From Prevotella sp. (GTDB lineage: Bacteria; Bacteroidota; Bacteroidia; Bacteroidales; Muribaculaceae), in the NCBI GenBank assembly GCA_023666665.1, contig JAMPBN010000001.1:980799-1044798 (forward strand): 64,000 nucleotides of DNA. Reading direction: 5' to 3'. The notes under the pieces are model-generated. The model was not told the origin of the DNA, made no database searches, and worked only from the letters and a program-made list of their open reading frames with translations. The first letter of the stretch is position 1, and the number at the start of each line of letters is the position of its first letter. Shown piece after piece: positions 1 through 9,054 of the stretch. The translations under genes and the position numbers were made by a program.

Positions 1-885
1 TTTACACCGTTTGACGCGGCGGGTAATGTAAACCTCGCGCCCATTCCCGCTTATGCCGCAATGCTTCAGAAAAACGGCCTTAAAGGCGTATTTATCAACG
101 GATCTTCGGGCGAAGGCTATATGCTGACCACCGACGAGCGCAAGGCTCTTGCAGAGTCTTGGGTTAAAGCCGCCCCCGAAGGCTTCAAGGTGATTGTTCA
201 CGTTGGCAGCTGCTGCGTGCGCGACTCCAAGGAGCTTGCCCGCCACGCCGCCGAAATCGGCGCCTGGGGCATCGGCGCCATGGCTCCACCGTTCCCGAAA
301 ATCGGTCGCATTGAGGAGCTGGTGAAGTATATCGAGGGAATCGCCTCCGGTGCTCCCGAGCTGCCATTCTACTTCTACCACATTCCCGCATTCAATGGTG
401 CATACCTGCCGATGCTCGACCTGCTCAAGGCCGTAGATGGCCGAGTGCCTAACTTCGCCGGCATTAAATACACGTTTGAGAGCCTGTATGAGTACAACCA
501 GTGCCGCCTCTACAAAAACGGAAAGTATGACATGCTCCACGGTCAGGACGAAACCATTCTACCTTGCCTGGCTATGGGCGGCGCCCGCGGCGGCATCGGT
601 GGCACCACCAACTACAACGGCCGCGAACTCTCTGCCATAATTGACGCCTGGAACCGCGGCGACATCGAGGCCGCCCGCGAGCATCAGAACTTCTCGCAAG
701 AGGTTATAAACGTAATCTGCCGTTATCGCGGCAACATCGTTGGCGGCAAGCGCATCATGAAGCTCATCGGCCTCGACCTCGGACCTAACCGCACACCCTT
801 CCGCAACATCACCCCCGAGGAGGAAGCCGCAATGAAACAGGAACTTGAACAAATTGGCTTTTTTGAACGATGCAACATTATCTGA
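1..885 (+). CDS. nanA: N-acetylneuraminate lyase, 5' end outside window
   Basis: Aldolase of the dihydrodipicolinate synthase/NAL family that splits N-acetylneuraminate into ManNAc and pyruvate in the cytoplasm. The frame is open from base 1, so the true start lies upstream; the first ATG at 61 is internal, because the residues before it already read as the family's N-terminal strand (TPFDAAGNVN). The pyruvate-binding GSSGEG loop follows, then the Tyr in FYFYHIPAF and the Schiff-base Lys in the GIKYTFESL strand. The 3' end overlaps the epimerase gene by 16 nt. In Bacteroides the same lyase plus RenBP-type epimerase pair is called nanL/nanE. Function is confident from motifs and context; only the first few residues are missing. 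Confidence 0.93.
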   Translation, partial: FTPFDAAGNVNLAPIPAYAAMLQKNGLKGVFINGSSGEGYMLTTDERKALAESWVKAAPEGFKVIVHVGSCCVRDSKELARHAAEIGAWGIGAMAPPFPKIGRIEELVKYIEGIASGAPELPFYFYHIPAFNGAYLPMLDLLKAVDGRVPNFAGIKYTFESLYEYNQCRLYKNGKYDMLHGQDETILPCLAMGGARGGIGGTTNYNGRELSAIIDAWNRGDIEAAREHQNFSQEVINVICRYRGNIVGGKRIMKLIGLDLGPNRTPFRNITPEEEAAMKQELEQIGFFERCNII

Positions 886-2045
886 AAACCTGGCGCGAGA
901 AGTATCGTGAGGATGCGCTGACGAATATTTTGCCGTTTTGGCTTGAAAAGGGCTGGGACAAGGTCAACGGCGGCGTTTATACCTGTTTTGACCGCGAGGG
1001 CAACCTTATGGACTCGACCAAATCGGTGTGGTTCCAGGGTCGCTGCGGCTTCATTTATGCCTTTGCCTACAATAACTTAGAGAAAAATCCTGTATACCTC
1101 GCATTTGCCAAAAGCTGCATTGACTTCATCGAAGCACACTGTTTCGACTCCGACGGCCGAATGTATTTCGAGGTGATGGCCGATGGCACGCCCCTGCGCA
1201 AGCGCCGCTATGTCTTCTCAGAGTGTTTTGCCGCCATTGCCATGAGCGAATACGCCATGGCCACCGGCTCCCGCGAATACGCCGAGAAGTCATTGAACCT
1301 ATTTAAAGACATTCAGCGCTTTATCTCCACTCCGGGCATACTGGAACCGAAGTATCTGCCGACGCTTCAGGCCGTGGGCCACAGCGTTACGATGATACTC
1401 ATCAACACCGCCGCGCGTATCCGCGAGGTCATCTCCGACCCTTGCCTCAACGAGCAAATCGATGCTTCGCTCAAGGCAATCCGCGAACTCTTTATCCACC
1501 CCGAGTTCAAGGCGCTCCTTGAAATGGTTACTCCCGACGGCAAACTAATTGACACGCTTAATGGGCGCACCATCAACCCCGGCCACTGCATCGAAACGGC
1601 CTGGTTCCTACTTGAAGAAGCCAAATATCGCAATTGGGAACCGGAACTCACCAAGATGGCGCTGCAAATCCTTGACTGGAGCTGGGACTGGGGCTGGGAC
1701 GAAGAGTTTGGTGGCATCATCAACTTCCGCGACTGCAAGGGCTTCCCGAATCAGGACTATTCGCAGGATATGAAATTCTGGTGGCCGCAATGCGAGGCCG
1801 TAATCGCCACACTCTACGCCTACGAGGCCACCGGCGACGAGAAGTATCTCCGCCGGCACAAGATGGCCAACGACTGGATGTATGCCCACCTTCCCGACCC
1901 CGATTTTCCCGAATGGTTCGGCTACCTCCACCGCGACGGCTCCGTGGCTCAGCCCGCCAAGGGCAACATCTTCAAGGGTCCCTTCCATATTCCCCGTATG
2001 CTCATCAAGGCCCCGATGATTATTGATAATATCTTAAAGAAATGA
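870..2045 (+). CDS. nanE: N-acylglucosamine 2-epimerase (RenBP/AGE type)
   Basis: 391-residue AGE-family epimerase converting ManNAc to GlcNAc, the step after the lyase. The (alpha/alpha)6-barrel family is recognised by WEKGWDKVNGG-like N-terminal sequence (here LEKGWDKVNGGVYTCFDREG), the KSVWFQGR segment, FSECFAAIAMSEY, the NPGHCIETAWFLLE helix with its conserved His, and the KFWWPQCEA motif with a second conserved His region near the C terminus. Length matches the family (about 390-420). It starts inside the lyase gene (16 nt overlap) and its stop overlaps the next start as ATGA, so translation is probably coupled along the operon. This is the kinase-independent Bacteroides route rather than the E. 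coli NanK/NanE route. Confidence 0.93.
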   Translation: MQHYLKTWREKYREDALTNILPFWLEKGWDKVNGGVYTCFDREGNLMDSTKSVWFQGRCGFIYAFAYNNLEKNPVYLAFAKSCIDFIEAHCFDSDGRMYFEVMADGTPLRKRRYVFSECFAAIAMSEYAMATGSREYAEKSLNLFKDIQRFISTPGILEPKYLPTLQAVGHSVTMILINTAARIREVISDPCLNEQIDASLKAIRELFIHPEFKALLEMVTPDGKLIDTLNGRTINPGHCIETAWFLLEEAKYRNWEPELTKMALQILDWSWDWGWDEEFGGIINFRDCKGFPNQDYSQDMKFWWPQCEAVIATLYAYEATGDEKYLRRHKMANDWMYAHLPDPDFPEWFGYLHRDGSVAQPAKGNIFKGPFHIPRMLIKAPMIIDNILKK

Positions 2046-5000
2046 ACCGCAAACTCTTTTCTTTATTATCTCTTATCTTTTCTCTCTGCTTTAGTTTTGG
2101 TCTCCAAGCCAAAACTAAAGTAGCATGTATTGGCAACTCGATAACCTACGGCTATCTGCTGCCCGACCGCGAAGTCAATGCTTATCCCTTTCAGTTGCAG
2201 CGAATGCTCGGCGACGATTACGAGGTAGGCAACTTTGGCAACTCGGGCTCCACGCTTCTGCGCCACGGCCATAAGCCTTACAACAAGCTGCAGGAGTTTC
2301 GCGATGCCCTGGCTTTCAAGCCCGACATCGCCGTTATTCACCTGGGAGTCAACGATACTGACCCGCGCGACTGGCCGCATTATAACGACGAGTTCATCCG
2401 CGATTACCTCGCCATTATCGACTCGCTGCGTGCCGCGAACCCCGACGTGCGCATCCTCATCGCCGAAATTACACCTATCAGAGCAGGCCACTATCGCTTC
2501 AAGGCCGGCACCCGCGATTGGCGGCTGAAAATACAAGATGCCATACGCACCGTTGCCGCTATCTCCGGAGCTGAACTGATTGATTTCAACTCTCTCTATC
2601 GCGACCGTCAAAATATCATTTTCGACAACATCCACCCCAACGCCGAGGGCGCAACGATTATGGCCGATGCCGTATTGAAGGCTATCTCCGGCAACTATGG
2701 CGGCCTGCAACTCCCCGAGGTCTATCAGAGCGGAATGGTGCTTCAGCGCAATCGCCCGCTGACTTTCCGCGGACAAGCCAACGCCCATGCGCGCATCTCC
2801 CTCACGCTTGATAATCGCACCTACACCACCCGCGCCAACAACCTCGGCAAATGGGAGATAACTACCGCCCCAATCGTTACAGGCCCGGAATACACGCTGA
2901 CCGTTAGCGACGGCGACACCACGCTGACACTCACCAACATCCTTGCCGGCGAAGTGTGGCTCGCTTCCGGTCAGAGCAACATGGAATTCCGCCTCCGCAA
3001 CGCCGTTGGCGGAAAAGAAACTATCGCTGCTGGCAACGACCCGCAGCTGCGCCTCTACGACATGAAAGAGTGTATCCGCACCGACAAGGTTCTTTGGCCC
3101 GACTCGCTCCTCGACAAGATTGACCGCCTGGAGCACTACAAGCCCGCGCAGTGGCTCCCGGCCACTCCCGAAAATGTTGAAAATTTCTCGGCTATAGCTT
3201 ATTACTTCGGCAAGGAACTGCGCGATTCGCTCGGAGTGCCGGTGGGTATCATCTCCAACGCCGTTGGCGGCTCGGGCACGGAGGCATGGATTGACGTTAA
3301 TACCCTCGAAGCTGAAATTCCCGAAATTCTTGTGAATTGGCGTACAAACCCATACCTGCAACCCTGGGTGCAACAGCGCATAAAGGAAAACATCGGCGAC
3401 CGACCTCTCGGGCGCCACCCCTACGAACCCTCCTATCTCTTCTCTGCCGGCATTCGCCCCTTGGCGCAATTCCCCCTCGGTGGAGTTATTTGGTATCAGG
3501 GCGAGAGCAACGCCCAGAATATCGAGCTCCACGAGCGCCTGTTTCCGATGCTTATAAACTCATGGCGCAGCGAGTTCAACGACCCGATGCTGCCGTTCTA
3601 CTACGTGCAGCTCAGCTCAATGGCACGTCCGTCATGGCCGGAGTTTCGCGACAGTCAGCGCCGTATGGCCGGAGAAATTCCCGGCGTGGGTATGGCCGTG
3701 AGTCACGACTTCGGCGACTCGCTCGACGTACACCCGCGCAACAAGCGCCCGGTTGCTAACCGCCTCGCCCGCTTGGCGCTGAACCGTACGTATGGCCACC
3801 CGGTACCCGATGCCGGCCCCGAGTTGCTCAGCGCCCTCGCAAACGCCGACGGCACTATGACTCTTACATTCTCAACGCCTTTGGCCACCGCCGACGGCTC
3901 CGCACCCCGCACTTTCGAGGTGGCAGAGTTCAACGGCTATTTCTTCCCCGCGCAAGCGGAAATTTCAGGTAACACAATCACTCTCAAATCTATGGACGTA
4001 AAAAATCCCCGCCTTGTGCGCTACGCTTGGCAACCTTTCACCCGCGCCAATCTTGTCAGCACCGACGGTCTCCCCGCCTCCACCTTCAAGGCCGAGGCTG
4101 AAAACCTTGCGGACTTCGCAATTGAGCCGGGCTATGAACGCGGCGTGTCCGCGCCTTTCTACGGCGTTCTCAACGGCAAACTCATCCTTGCCGGCGGTGC
4201 CAACTTTCCCTGTGATGACCCCCTGGCCGCCGATGCTCAGAAGAAAACCTACGCCGGCATATATGCTGCCGACCCTGATACTCTCGAGTGGCAACGCATC
4301 GGCTCGTTGCCCGAGCCAATGGCCTACGGCGCGTCAGCCTCAACCCCCGACGGACTCGTTTTCATCGCCCCCAATGGCCAAGTCTACCTCCTTAAAAACT
4401 TTAAGGACCTTACCAAACTTAAAAACCTCCCCCCCCTCAACCTCAACATAGACAACGCCGCAGCCGCAGCCATCGGCTCAACAGTTTACCTTGCCGGCGG
4501 GAACGTTGACGGTAAACCATCCAATGCCCTCTATTCCATAGATTTGACCTCCGGAAAGGTTAAAAAGCTCAAGTCAATGCCGGGCAATCCGCGAGTGCAG
4601 CCGGTAATGGCTGCTTCCGGCGGCAAACTCTACCTCTGGGGCGGCTTCGCGGGAAAGCACGACGGCAAAGATGCCACGCTCAATACCGACGGCCTCTGCT
4701 ACGACCCCTCTGCCAATAAATGGACGGCTCTCCCGGCGCCGAGCGGCGATACTTCCCTGGGCGGAGGCGTTGCCGTAACTCTCCCCGACGGTCGCATCGC
4801 AGTGGCCGGCGGGGTGAATAAAGGCGTGTTCCTCGCCGCGCTGCAAAACCAGGCTCCCGACTACCTTATGCACCCCATTGACTGGTATCGCTTTAACCCC
4901 AACGTGATGATTTTCAACCCCGCTGATGGCTCGTGGACAATCGTCGCCAACACCCCCGACGCGGCCCGCGCCGGAGCCGCCCTCTACAACGTCGGCAACT

Positions 5001-5074
5001 CCCTCTACCTCTACGGCGGCGAACTCAAACCTCGCATCCGCACCTCCGAAACCCTCCAGCTGAAATATGAATAA
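2042..5074 (+). CDS. SGNH hydrolase / sialate O-acetylesterase / kelch mutarotase fusion
   Basis: 1010-residue exported protein with a signal peptide (about residues 1-23, ending LQAK). Domain 1 (24-215) is a GDSL/SGNH esterase: GNSIT with Ser33, GVND at 102-105, and DNIH with Asp195 and His198. Domain 2 (about 225-690) is a sialate O-acetylesterase: SGQSNME with Ser312, YQGESNA at 485-491, and DVHP with Asp562 and His564. Domain 3 (about 695-1010) is a kelch beta-propeller of the cyclically permuted mutarotase/NanM kind (LILAGGANFP, LYLWGGFAG, LYLYGGEL blades). Expected work is removal of O-acetyl groups from sialic acid and anomer conversion in the periplasm or on the surface, ahead of uptake. 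Dual-esterase NanS proteins are known in Bacteroidota; the added propeller makes a three-step polypeptide. Confidence 0.88.
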   Translation: MNRKLFSLLSLIFSLCFSFGLQAKTKVACIGNSITYGYLLPDREVNAYPFQLQRMLGDDYEVGNFGNSGSTLLRHGHKPYNKLQEFRDALAFKPDIAVIHLGVNDTDPRDWPHYNDEFIRDYLAIIDSLRAANPDVRILIAEITPIRAGHYRFKAGTRDWRLKIQDAIRTVAAISGAELIDFNSLYRDRQNIIFDNIHPNAEGATIMADAVLKAISGNYGGLQLPEVYQSGMVLQRNRPLTFRGQANAHARISLTLDNRTYTTRANNLGKWEITTAPIVTGPEYTLTVSDGDTTLTLTNILAGEVWLASGQSNMEFRLRNAVGGKETIAAGNDPQLRLYDMKECIRTDKVLWPDSLLDKIDRLEHYKPAQWLPATPENVENFSAIAYYFGKELRDSLGVPVGIISNAVGGSGTEAWIDVNTLEAEIPEILVNWRTNPYLQPWVQQRIKENIGDRPLGRHPYEPSYLFSAGIRPLAQFPLGGVIWYQGESNAQNIELHERLFPMLINSWRSEFNDPMLPFYYVQLSSMARPSWPEFRDSQRRMAGEIPGVGMAVSHDFGDSLDVHPRNKRPVANRLARLALNRTYGHPVPDAGPELLSALANADGTMTLTFSTPLATADGSAPRTFEVAEFNGYFFPAQAEISGNTITLKSMDVKNPRLVRYAWQPFTRANLVSTDGLPASTFKAEAENLADFAIEPGYERGVSAPFYGVLNGKLILAGGANFPCDDPLAADAQKKTYAGIYAADPDTLEWQRIGSLPEPMAYGASASTPDGLVFIAPNGQVYLLKNFKDLTKLKNLPPLNLNIDNAAAAAIGSTVYLAGGNVDGKPSNALYSIDLTSGKVKKLKSMPGNPRVQPVMAASGGKLYLWGGFAGKHDGKDATLNTDGLCYDPSANKWTALPAPSGDTSLGGGVAVTLPDGRIAVAGGVNKGVFLAALQNQAPDYLMHPIDWYRFNPNVMIFNPADGSWTIVANTPDAARAGAALYNVGNSLYLYGGELKPRIRTSETLQLKYE

Positions 5075-5822
5075 TAGAGATATTGATTTGAGTGTCAGTA
5101 ACTATGGCATCACTCGTGGGCTGGATTATCAGGTGGTAATCCTGCCCTGGGGTGCTACCGAACCCCACAACCTGCATTTGCCGTATCTGACCGATGCATT
5201 GGCCAGCCACGACATTGCCCTTGATTCCGCCCGCAAGGCGCTCGACCGCTACGGCATCCGCGCCATGGTGATGCCCCCGGTAGCGCTCGGCTCGCAAAAC
5301 CCCGGGCAGCGCGAGCTGAAATTCTGCGTCCACGCCCGCTATGAAACCCAAAAGGCCGTGCTCACCGACATTGCCTCGTCGCTCTATAACCAGGGCTTCC
5401 ACCGGCTGCTGATTATCAACGGCCACGGCGGCAACGGCTTCAAAAACATGATTCGCGACCTGGCCATTGACCTCCCCGACATGCTGATTGCGTGCTCGGA
5501 GTGGTATAAGGTTTGCCCGGCCAAGGAATATTTTGACCAACCCGGCGACCACGCCGACGAGCTGGAAACCTCCGTGATGATGCACTACCGCCCCGAGTTG
5601 GTAAATCTTGCGGATGCCGGTGCGGGCGCTTCGCGCTCTTTTGCCTCCGAGGAGCTGCGCCGGGGTACCGCATGGGTGCCGCGCAACTGGGCCAAGGTGT
5701 CAGACGACACCGGAATCGGCTCCCCGGCCTTGGCCACGGCCGAGAAGGGCGCGCGCTTTGCCGATGCCGTGACTGACCGTTACGCCAAGCTCATCAAGGA
5801 GCTTACTGAAGAGATTTATTGA
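5067..5822 (+). CDS. creatininase-family amidohydrolase
   Basis: 251-residue member of the creatininase fold (creatinine amidohydrolase, mycofactocin MftE and related metallo-amidohydrolases). The divalent-metal ligands typical of the family are visible: GATEPHNLHLP with Glu and His, the following Asp in YLTDALAS, NGHGGN with its His, and GDHADELETS with the late Glu. It starts 8 nt inside the esterase fusion gene, so it belongs to the sialic acid operon. Substrate is unknown; true creatinine breakdown is unlikely here and a sugar-amide or amidated intermediate is only a guess. Its last 20 nt overlap the convergent TIGR02757 gene. Confidence 0.82.
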   Translation: MNNRDIDLSVSNYGITRGLDYQVVILPWGATEPHNLHLPYLTDALASHDIALDSARKALDRYGIRAMVMPPVALGSQNPGQRELKFCVHARYETQKAVLTDIASSLYNQGFHRLLIINGHGGNGFKNMIRDLAIDLPDMLIACSEWYKVCPAKEYFDQPGDHADELETSVMMHYRPELVNLADAGAGASRSFASEELRRGTAWVPRNWAKVSDDTGIGSPALATAEKGARFADAVTDRYAKLIKELTEEIY

Positions 5823-6567
5823 TTCCCAGTCCGAACAGTGCGTAGTCAAAGAACGCCGGGTCGTCCGGTCTCAGGCTGCGCATCTGGGCGGTGATTTCCT
5901 CGGTGGTGCGCCGGTCGTTAGCGCGTCGGGTAATGATTCCCAAGGCGCGAGCCGTGTCGCCCACGTGCACGTCAAGGGGAATGTAGAGGTCGGCCGGACG
6001 CAACGACGACCACAGCCCCATATCCACTATGCCATCGTTTCTAACAAGCCACCGCAGCGCCATATTCAGGCGTTTCAATGCGGTGGTTTTCAGGTTTAAG
6101 GGGAGGCACCGCGAGTCGGTGCAGCCGTTGGCTTGCGCCATTTCGGCGTTGAGCGCCTCTGCAAGGAGCCATGGCGCGCACTCGCGTCCCTGCAGATTGA
6201 GGGTGGCGGCCCATTCGTCGATGGTGGAGTGTCTGCTCAGTATGCGCTCAAGGCCGCGCATCATGTGCTTGAGGTTGCGGCCGAAAAACGTGCGGTGAAC
6301 GTTTTGCTCGTCGGCAACCTCCTCAAAGGCGCCATTGCGCACCCACGCGGCGGGTTGCCCCTCCATTTTGGTGAGCAGGCGCTCAATGTTGTTGCAAATC
6401 ATCTTGCGGTTGCCCCAGGCCATGTGTGAGGCCAGGAGCGAAACCACTTCGGCATCGTCCTGCCGCGAAAAACGCCGGGGAAACTGCACAGGGTCGGCGC
6501 TGATGAACTCCGGCGAATTGATGCGCTCGGCTTCGCGCTCAAGCATTTCGGCGATTTCTTGCGTCAT
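5803..6567 (-). CDS. TIGR02757 (DUF2400) family protein
   Basis: 254 residues, full length for the family, which is widespread in Bacteroidota and Proteobacteria but has no established function. Family features seen are the N-terminal DAEVVSLLASHMAWGNRK helix, GRNLKHMMRGLERIL, LNMALRWLVRNDGIVDMGLW, and the C-terminal IPLDVHVGDTARALG plus FFDYALFGLGI. The HhH-like C-terminal layout resembles DNA glycosylases, but this is inference only. The start overlaps the porX stop by 4 nt, so it is the last gene of an AraC-porX-TIGR02757 operon, and its tail overlaps the convergent creatininase gene by 20 nt. Confidence 0.85.
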   Translation of the reverse strand: MTQEIAEMLEREAERINSPEFISADPVQFPRRFSRQDDAEVVSLLASHMAWGNRKMICNNIERLLTKMEGQPAAWVRNGAFEEVADEQNVHRTFFGRNLKHMMRGLERILSRHSTIDEWAATLNLQGRECAPWLLAEALNAEMAQANGCTDSRCLPLNLKTTALKRLNMALRWLVRNDGIVDMGLWSSLRPADLYIPLDVHVGDTARALGIITRRANDRRTTEEITAQMRSLRPDDPAFFDYALFGLGINKSLQ

Positions 6568-8102
6568 CGCGGCGTCAGGATTATCAGCGGAATAATCATC
6601 TCTTCCATAGAGATGCCGCCGTGTTGAAACGTGTCGGTGTAATACTGTACGTAGTAGTTGTAGTTGTTGGGGTAGGCAAAGAAGTCGCGCCCCGAGGCGA
6701 AGATATATGCCGTGCTGACGTTGGGGGCGGGCAGTCCGAACTCTTTGGGGCGGGTGACTTCAAACACCTGCTTTGGATTATAGCCCAGCGACTTGCCGAG
6801 CTTATAGCGCAGGTTGGTGTTGACGTTGCGGTCGCCGACAACTTTTATTGGGTTGTCAACCTTGATGGTGCCGTGGTCGGTGGTCAGCACTATGGTGTGG
6901 CCGCGGTCGGCAATCTTGCGCATGAAGTCAATGATTGACGAGTGGCGAAACCACGACTCCGTCAGAGAGCAATATGCTGAGTTTGTCGAGGCGAGCTCGC
7001 GCATCATTTTTGACTCCGTGCGGGCGTGGCTCAGCATGTCAATAAAGTTGAAAACCACCACGTTGAGGTCGTTGTTTTCAAGGTTGGCAAACTCCTTGAT
7101 GAGGCGTTCACCGGCTGCGGAATCGTTGATTTTGTTGTAGCTGAACTTCACGCCGCGACGGCGGAAACGCTCAAACTGCGTGGCAATCAGCGGCGACTCG
7201 TTGAGATTCTTCCCCTCCTCAGAGTCCTCGTCGACCCACAGGTCGGGAAACATACGCTCAATGTCGAGCGGCATCAGCCCGGAAAATATCGCGTTGCGGG
7301 CATATTGGGTCGCGGTGGGGAGGATGGAGCAGTAGGTGTCTTCTTCAACGTTGAACAGGTCGTTGAGCAGCGGGCGCACGGTGCGCCACTGGTCGAGGCG
7401 GAAATTGTCGATTAATATGAAGAAGACTTTCTTGCCACGGTCGAGCAGCGGGAAAACCCGCGACTTGAAAATGTCGGGACTCATCAGCGGGCGCTCATTG
7501 CCGTCGAGCCAATCCTTATAGTTGGTGCGCACAAAGCGCGAGAATGCCGTGTTGGCATCGCGCATCTGCATATCGAGCATCTCCTCCATATTGGTGCCGC
7601 GTCCGTTGAGCTCCAGCTGCCAGTAGACCAGGCGGGCGTAGAGGCGCTGCCAGTCGGCAAAGGTGCGGCAGTTGCCCATCTCCATGCTCAGCTGCATAAA
7701 CTCCTGGCGATAGTCGGCACCGGTTTTTTCCGATACGAGGCGGTCGGCGTGGAGGTTCTTCTTGATGGACAGGAGTATCTGGTTGGGGTTCACCGGCTTA
7801 ATCAGGTAGTCGGCAATATTCTGTCCTACGGCCTGATCCATAATGTTTTCTTCCTCGTTTTTGGTAATCATAATTACCGGAGTCTGTGGCAGCAGCTGCT
7901 TGAGCCGCTGAAGAGTTTCCAGGCCGGAGAGTCCGGGCATATTTTCGTCGAGGAAAATCAGGTCGGGTTGTTCGGCCACGGCAAGGGGCAGGGCGTCGCG
8001 GCCGTTATTGACGGTCACTACCTCATAGCCCTTGGCTTTTAAAAAAAGTATATGGGGTTTCAACAGGTCGATTTCGTCATCGACCCAAAGAATCTTGTTC
8101 AT
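6564..8102 (-). CDS. porX: PorX-type response regulator with PglZ domain
   Basis: 512 residues. The N-terminal receiver domain (about 1-120) has acidic pocket Asp8/Asp9, phospho-acceptor Asp52 (IFLDENMPG) and Lys102 in the IKPVNP loop. A helical linker leads to a C-terminal PglZ alkaline-phosphatase-like domain (about 210-512) with metal-site motifs LIDNFRLDQW, the Thr in SILPTATQYARN, FIDMLSHAR, LTTDHGT and TFQHGG. PorX partners the PorY kinase and SigP in control of the type IX secretion system in Porphyromonas, and its PglZ domain is a zinc phosphodiesterase acting on oligonucleotides. No sensor kinase is adjacent, as is usual. It starts 3 nt after the AraC gene. Confidence 0.93.
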   Translation of the reverse strand: MNKILWVDDEIDLLKPHILFLKAKGYEVVTVNNGRDALPLAVAEQPDLIFLDENMPGLSGLETLQRLKQLLPQTPVIMITKNEEENIMDQAVGQNIADYLIKPVNPNQILLSIKKNLHADRLVSEKTGADYRQEFMQLSMEMGNCRTFADWQRLYARLVYWQLELNGRGTNMEEMLDMQMRDANTAFSRFVRTNYKDWLDGNERPLMSPDIFKSRVFPLLDRGKKVFFILIDNFRLDQWRTVRPLLNDLFNVEEDTYCSILPTATQYARNAIFSGLMPLDIERMFPDLWVDEDSEEGKNLNESPLIATQFERFRRRGVKFSYNKINDSAAGERLIKEFANLENNDLNVVVFNFIDMLSHARTESKMMRELASTNSAYCSLTESWFRHSSIIDFMRKIADRGHTIVLTTDHGTIKVDNPIKVVGDRNVNTNLRYKLGKSLGYNPKQVFEVTRPKEFGLPAPNVSTAYIFASGRDFFAYPNNYNYYVQYYTDTFQHGGISMEEMIIPLIILTPR

Positions 8103-8105
8103 TGT

Positions 8106-9050
8106 TTAGCTGTTTTGAAACTCTGACGGACTCAGTCCGGTAAGATGCTTGAAATATTTGCCGAAGCTCGACTGGTTTGAAAAGTTCAGCTCGTAGGCCA
8201 CCTGCTGAATGTTTTTGCCGGAAAAGCGGAGCAGGTTTTTGGCTTCGAGGAGCAAAAATTCGTCGATAATCTCTGCGGCGGTGCGCCCGGAGGTTTCCTT
8301 GACCACCAGCGAGAGGTATTTTGGCGAGATGCACAGCTTGTTGGCATAGAAGCGCACGGAGTGCTCCATGCGGAAGTATTTTCTGACCAGGCGCACGAAC
8401 TCGTGGGTGTAGAGAATGCGGCGCGAGCGGGGCTTGGAGGTGTCATATGAGTCCTCGTCTATGGTCTGCTCGCGCATGGCGGTTTTGTGGTGCTTGGCCA
8501 GAATCATAATCTGGTAGAGCGTGGCGGTGAGCAGCGAGCGCGAAATGCTTTTGGCGAAGGGGGTGTCGCCATCTTGCGAGTTGTTGCGCACGTTCATGTC
8601 AAGCAGCTCCATATAGCTGGCAAGGTGCAAAACCGATTCTGCATCGAGGTTGAGCACCGGCGAGCGGTTTGAGGCAATGGGCAGGTTGTTGAGAATCACG
8701 ATCTCAAAGTTCAAATCGTGCATAAACTCGTCGGAGATAAAGAGGGCGTATGCATCGAGGTTGCGCACCGAATCAGTATCGATGGTGATTATGGAGTTGG
8801 GGCCGGAGATGAGCATTTGGTTGGCCGATAGGCGAATCCGCTCCATATTTACCGCAAAAGAAATCGATCCTTCGCGAATCACGAAAAGAATTATCCCGTT
8901 GAAGCGAATGGCTTTCTGGAGCGCTTCTATGTAGTTCTCTTGATCCTTGGTAAGATGAATGAACACGTAGTCGCGCCCGTTATTGGGAGTGTCATATTTG
9001 GCTATTTCGTGAAGGCGCTGCATCTGTCGCAGCGATAAACTCTCAATCAT
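8106..9050 (-). CDS. AraC-family transcriptional regulator
   Basis: 314 residues with an N-terminal cupin-like sensing region (about 20-150) and a C-terminal AraC double helix-turn-helix (about 215-314). Recognisable in the DNA-binding part are FYANKLCISPKYLSLVVKE in the first HTH and NIQQVAYELNFSNQSSFGKYFK in the second, followed by the GLSPSEF tail. It leads the operon with porX 3 nt downstream. A TAnnTTTG box ends only 4 nt before this ATG, so the mRNA may be leaderless or translation may begin at Met10 (position 9023). Ligand and targets cannot be told from sequence; regulating porX or secretion genes is a reasonable guess from linkage. Confidence 0.88.
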   Translation of the reverse strand: MIESLSLRQMQRLHEIAKYDTPNNGRDYVFIHLTKDQENYIEALQKAIRFNGIILFVIREGSISFAVNMERIRLSANQMLISGPNSIITIDTDSVRNLDAYALFISDEFMHDLNFEIVILNNLPIASNRSPVLNLDAESVLHLASYMELLDMNVRNNSQDGDTPFAKSISRSLLTATLYQIMILAKHHKTAMREQTIDEDSYDTSKPRSRRILYTHEFVRLVRKYFRMEHSVRFYANKLCISPKYLSLVVKETSGRTAAEIIDEFLLLEAKNLLRFSGKNIQQVAYELNFSNQSSFGKYFKHLTGLSPSEFQNS

Positions 9051-9054
9051 ATGG

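Noticed and set aside
2066..3532. 488-residue minus-strand ORF
   Set aside because: It mirrors the esterase fusion gene, lacks family motifs and has the Val/Gly/Ala-rich shadow composition seen opposite all GC-rich genes here. The same applies to long shadows at 27421-28467, 37039-38097 and 42336-43481.
6564..7470. PglZ domain as part of a BREX or Pgl phage defence system
   Set aside because: It is fused to a receiver domain as in PorX, and no BrxX, BrxL or methylase genes are nearby.
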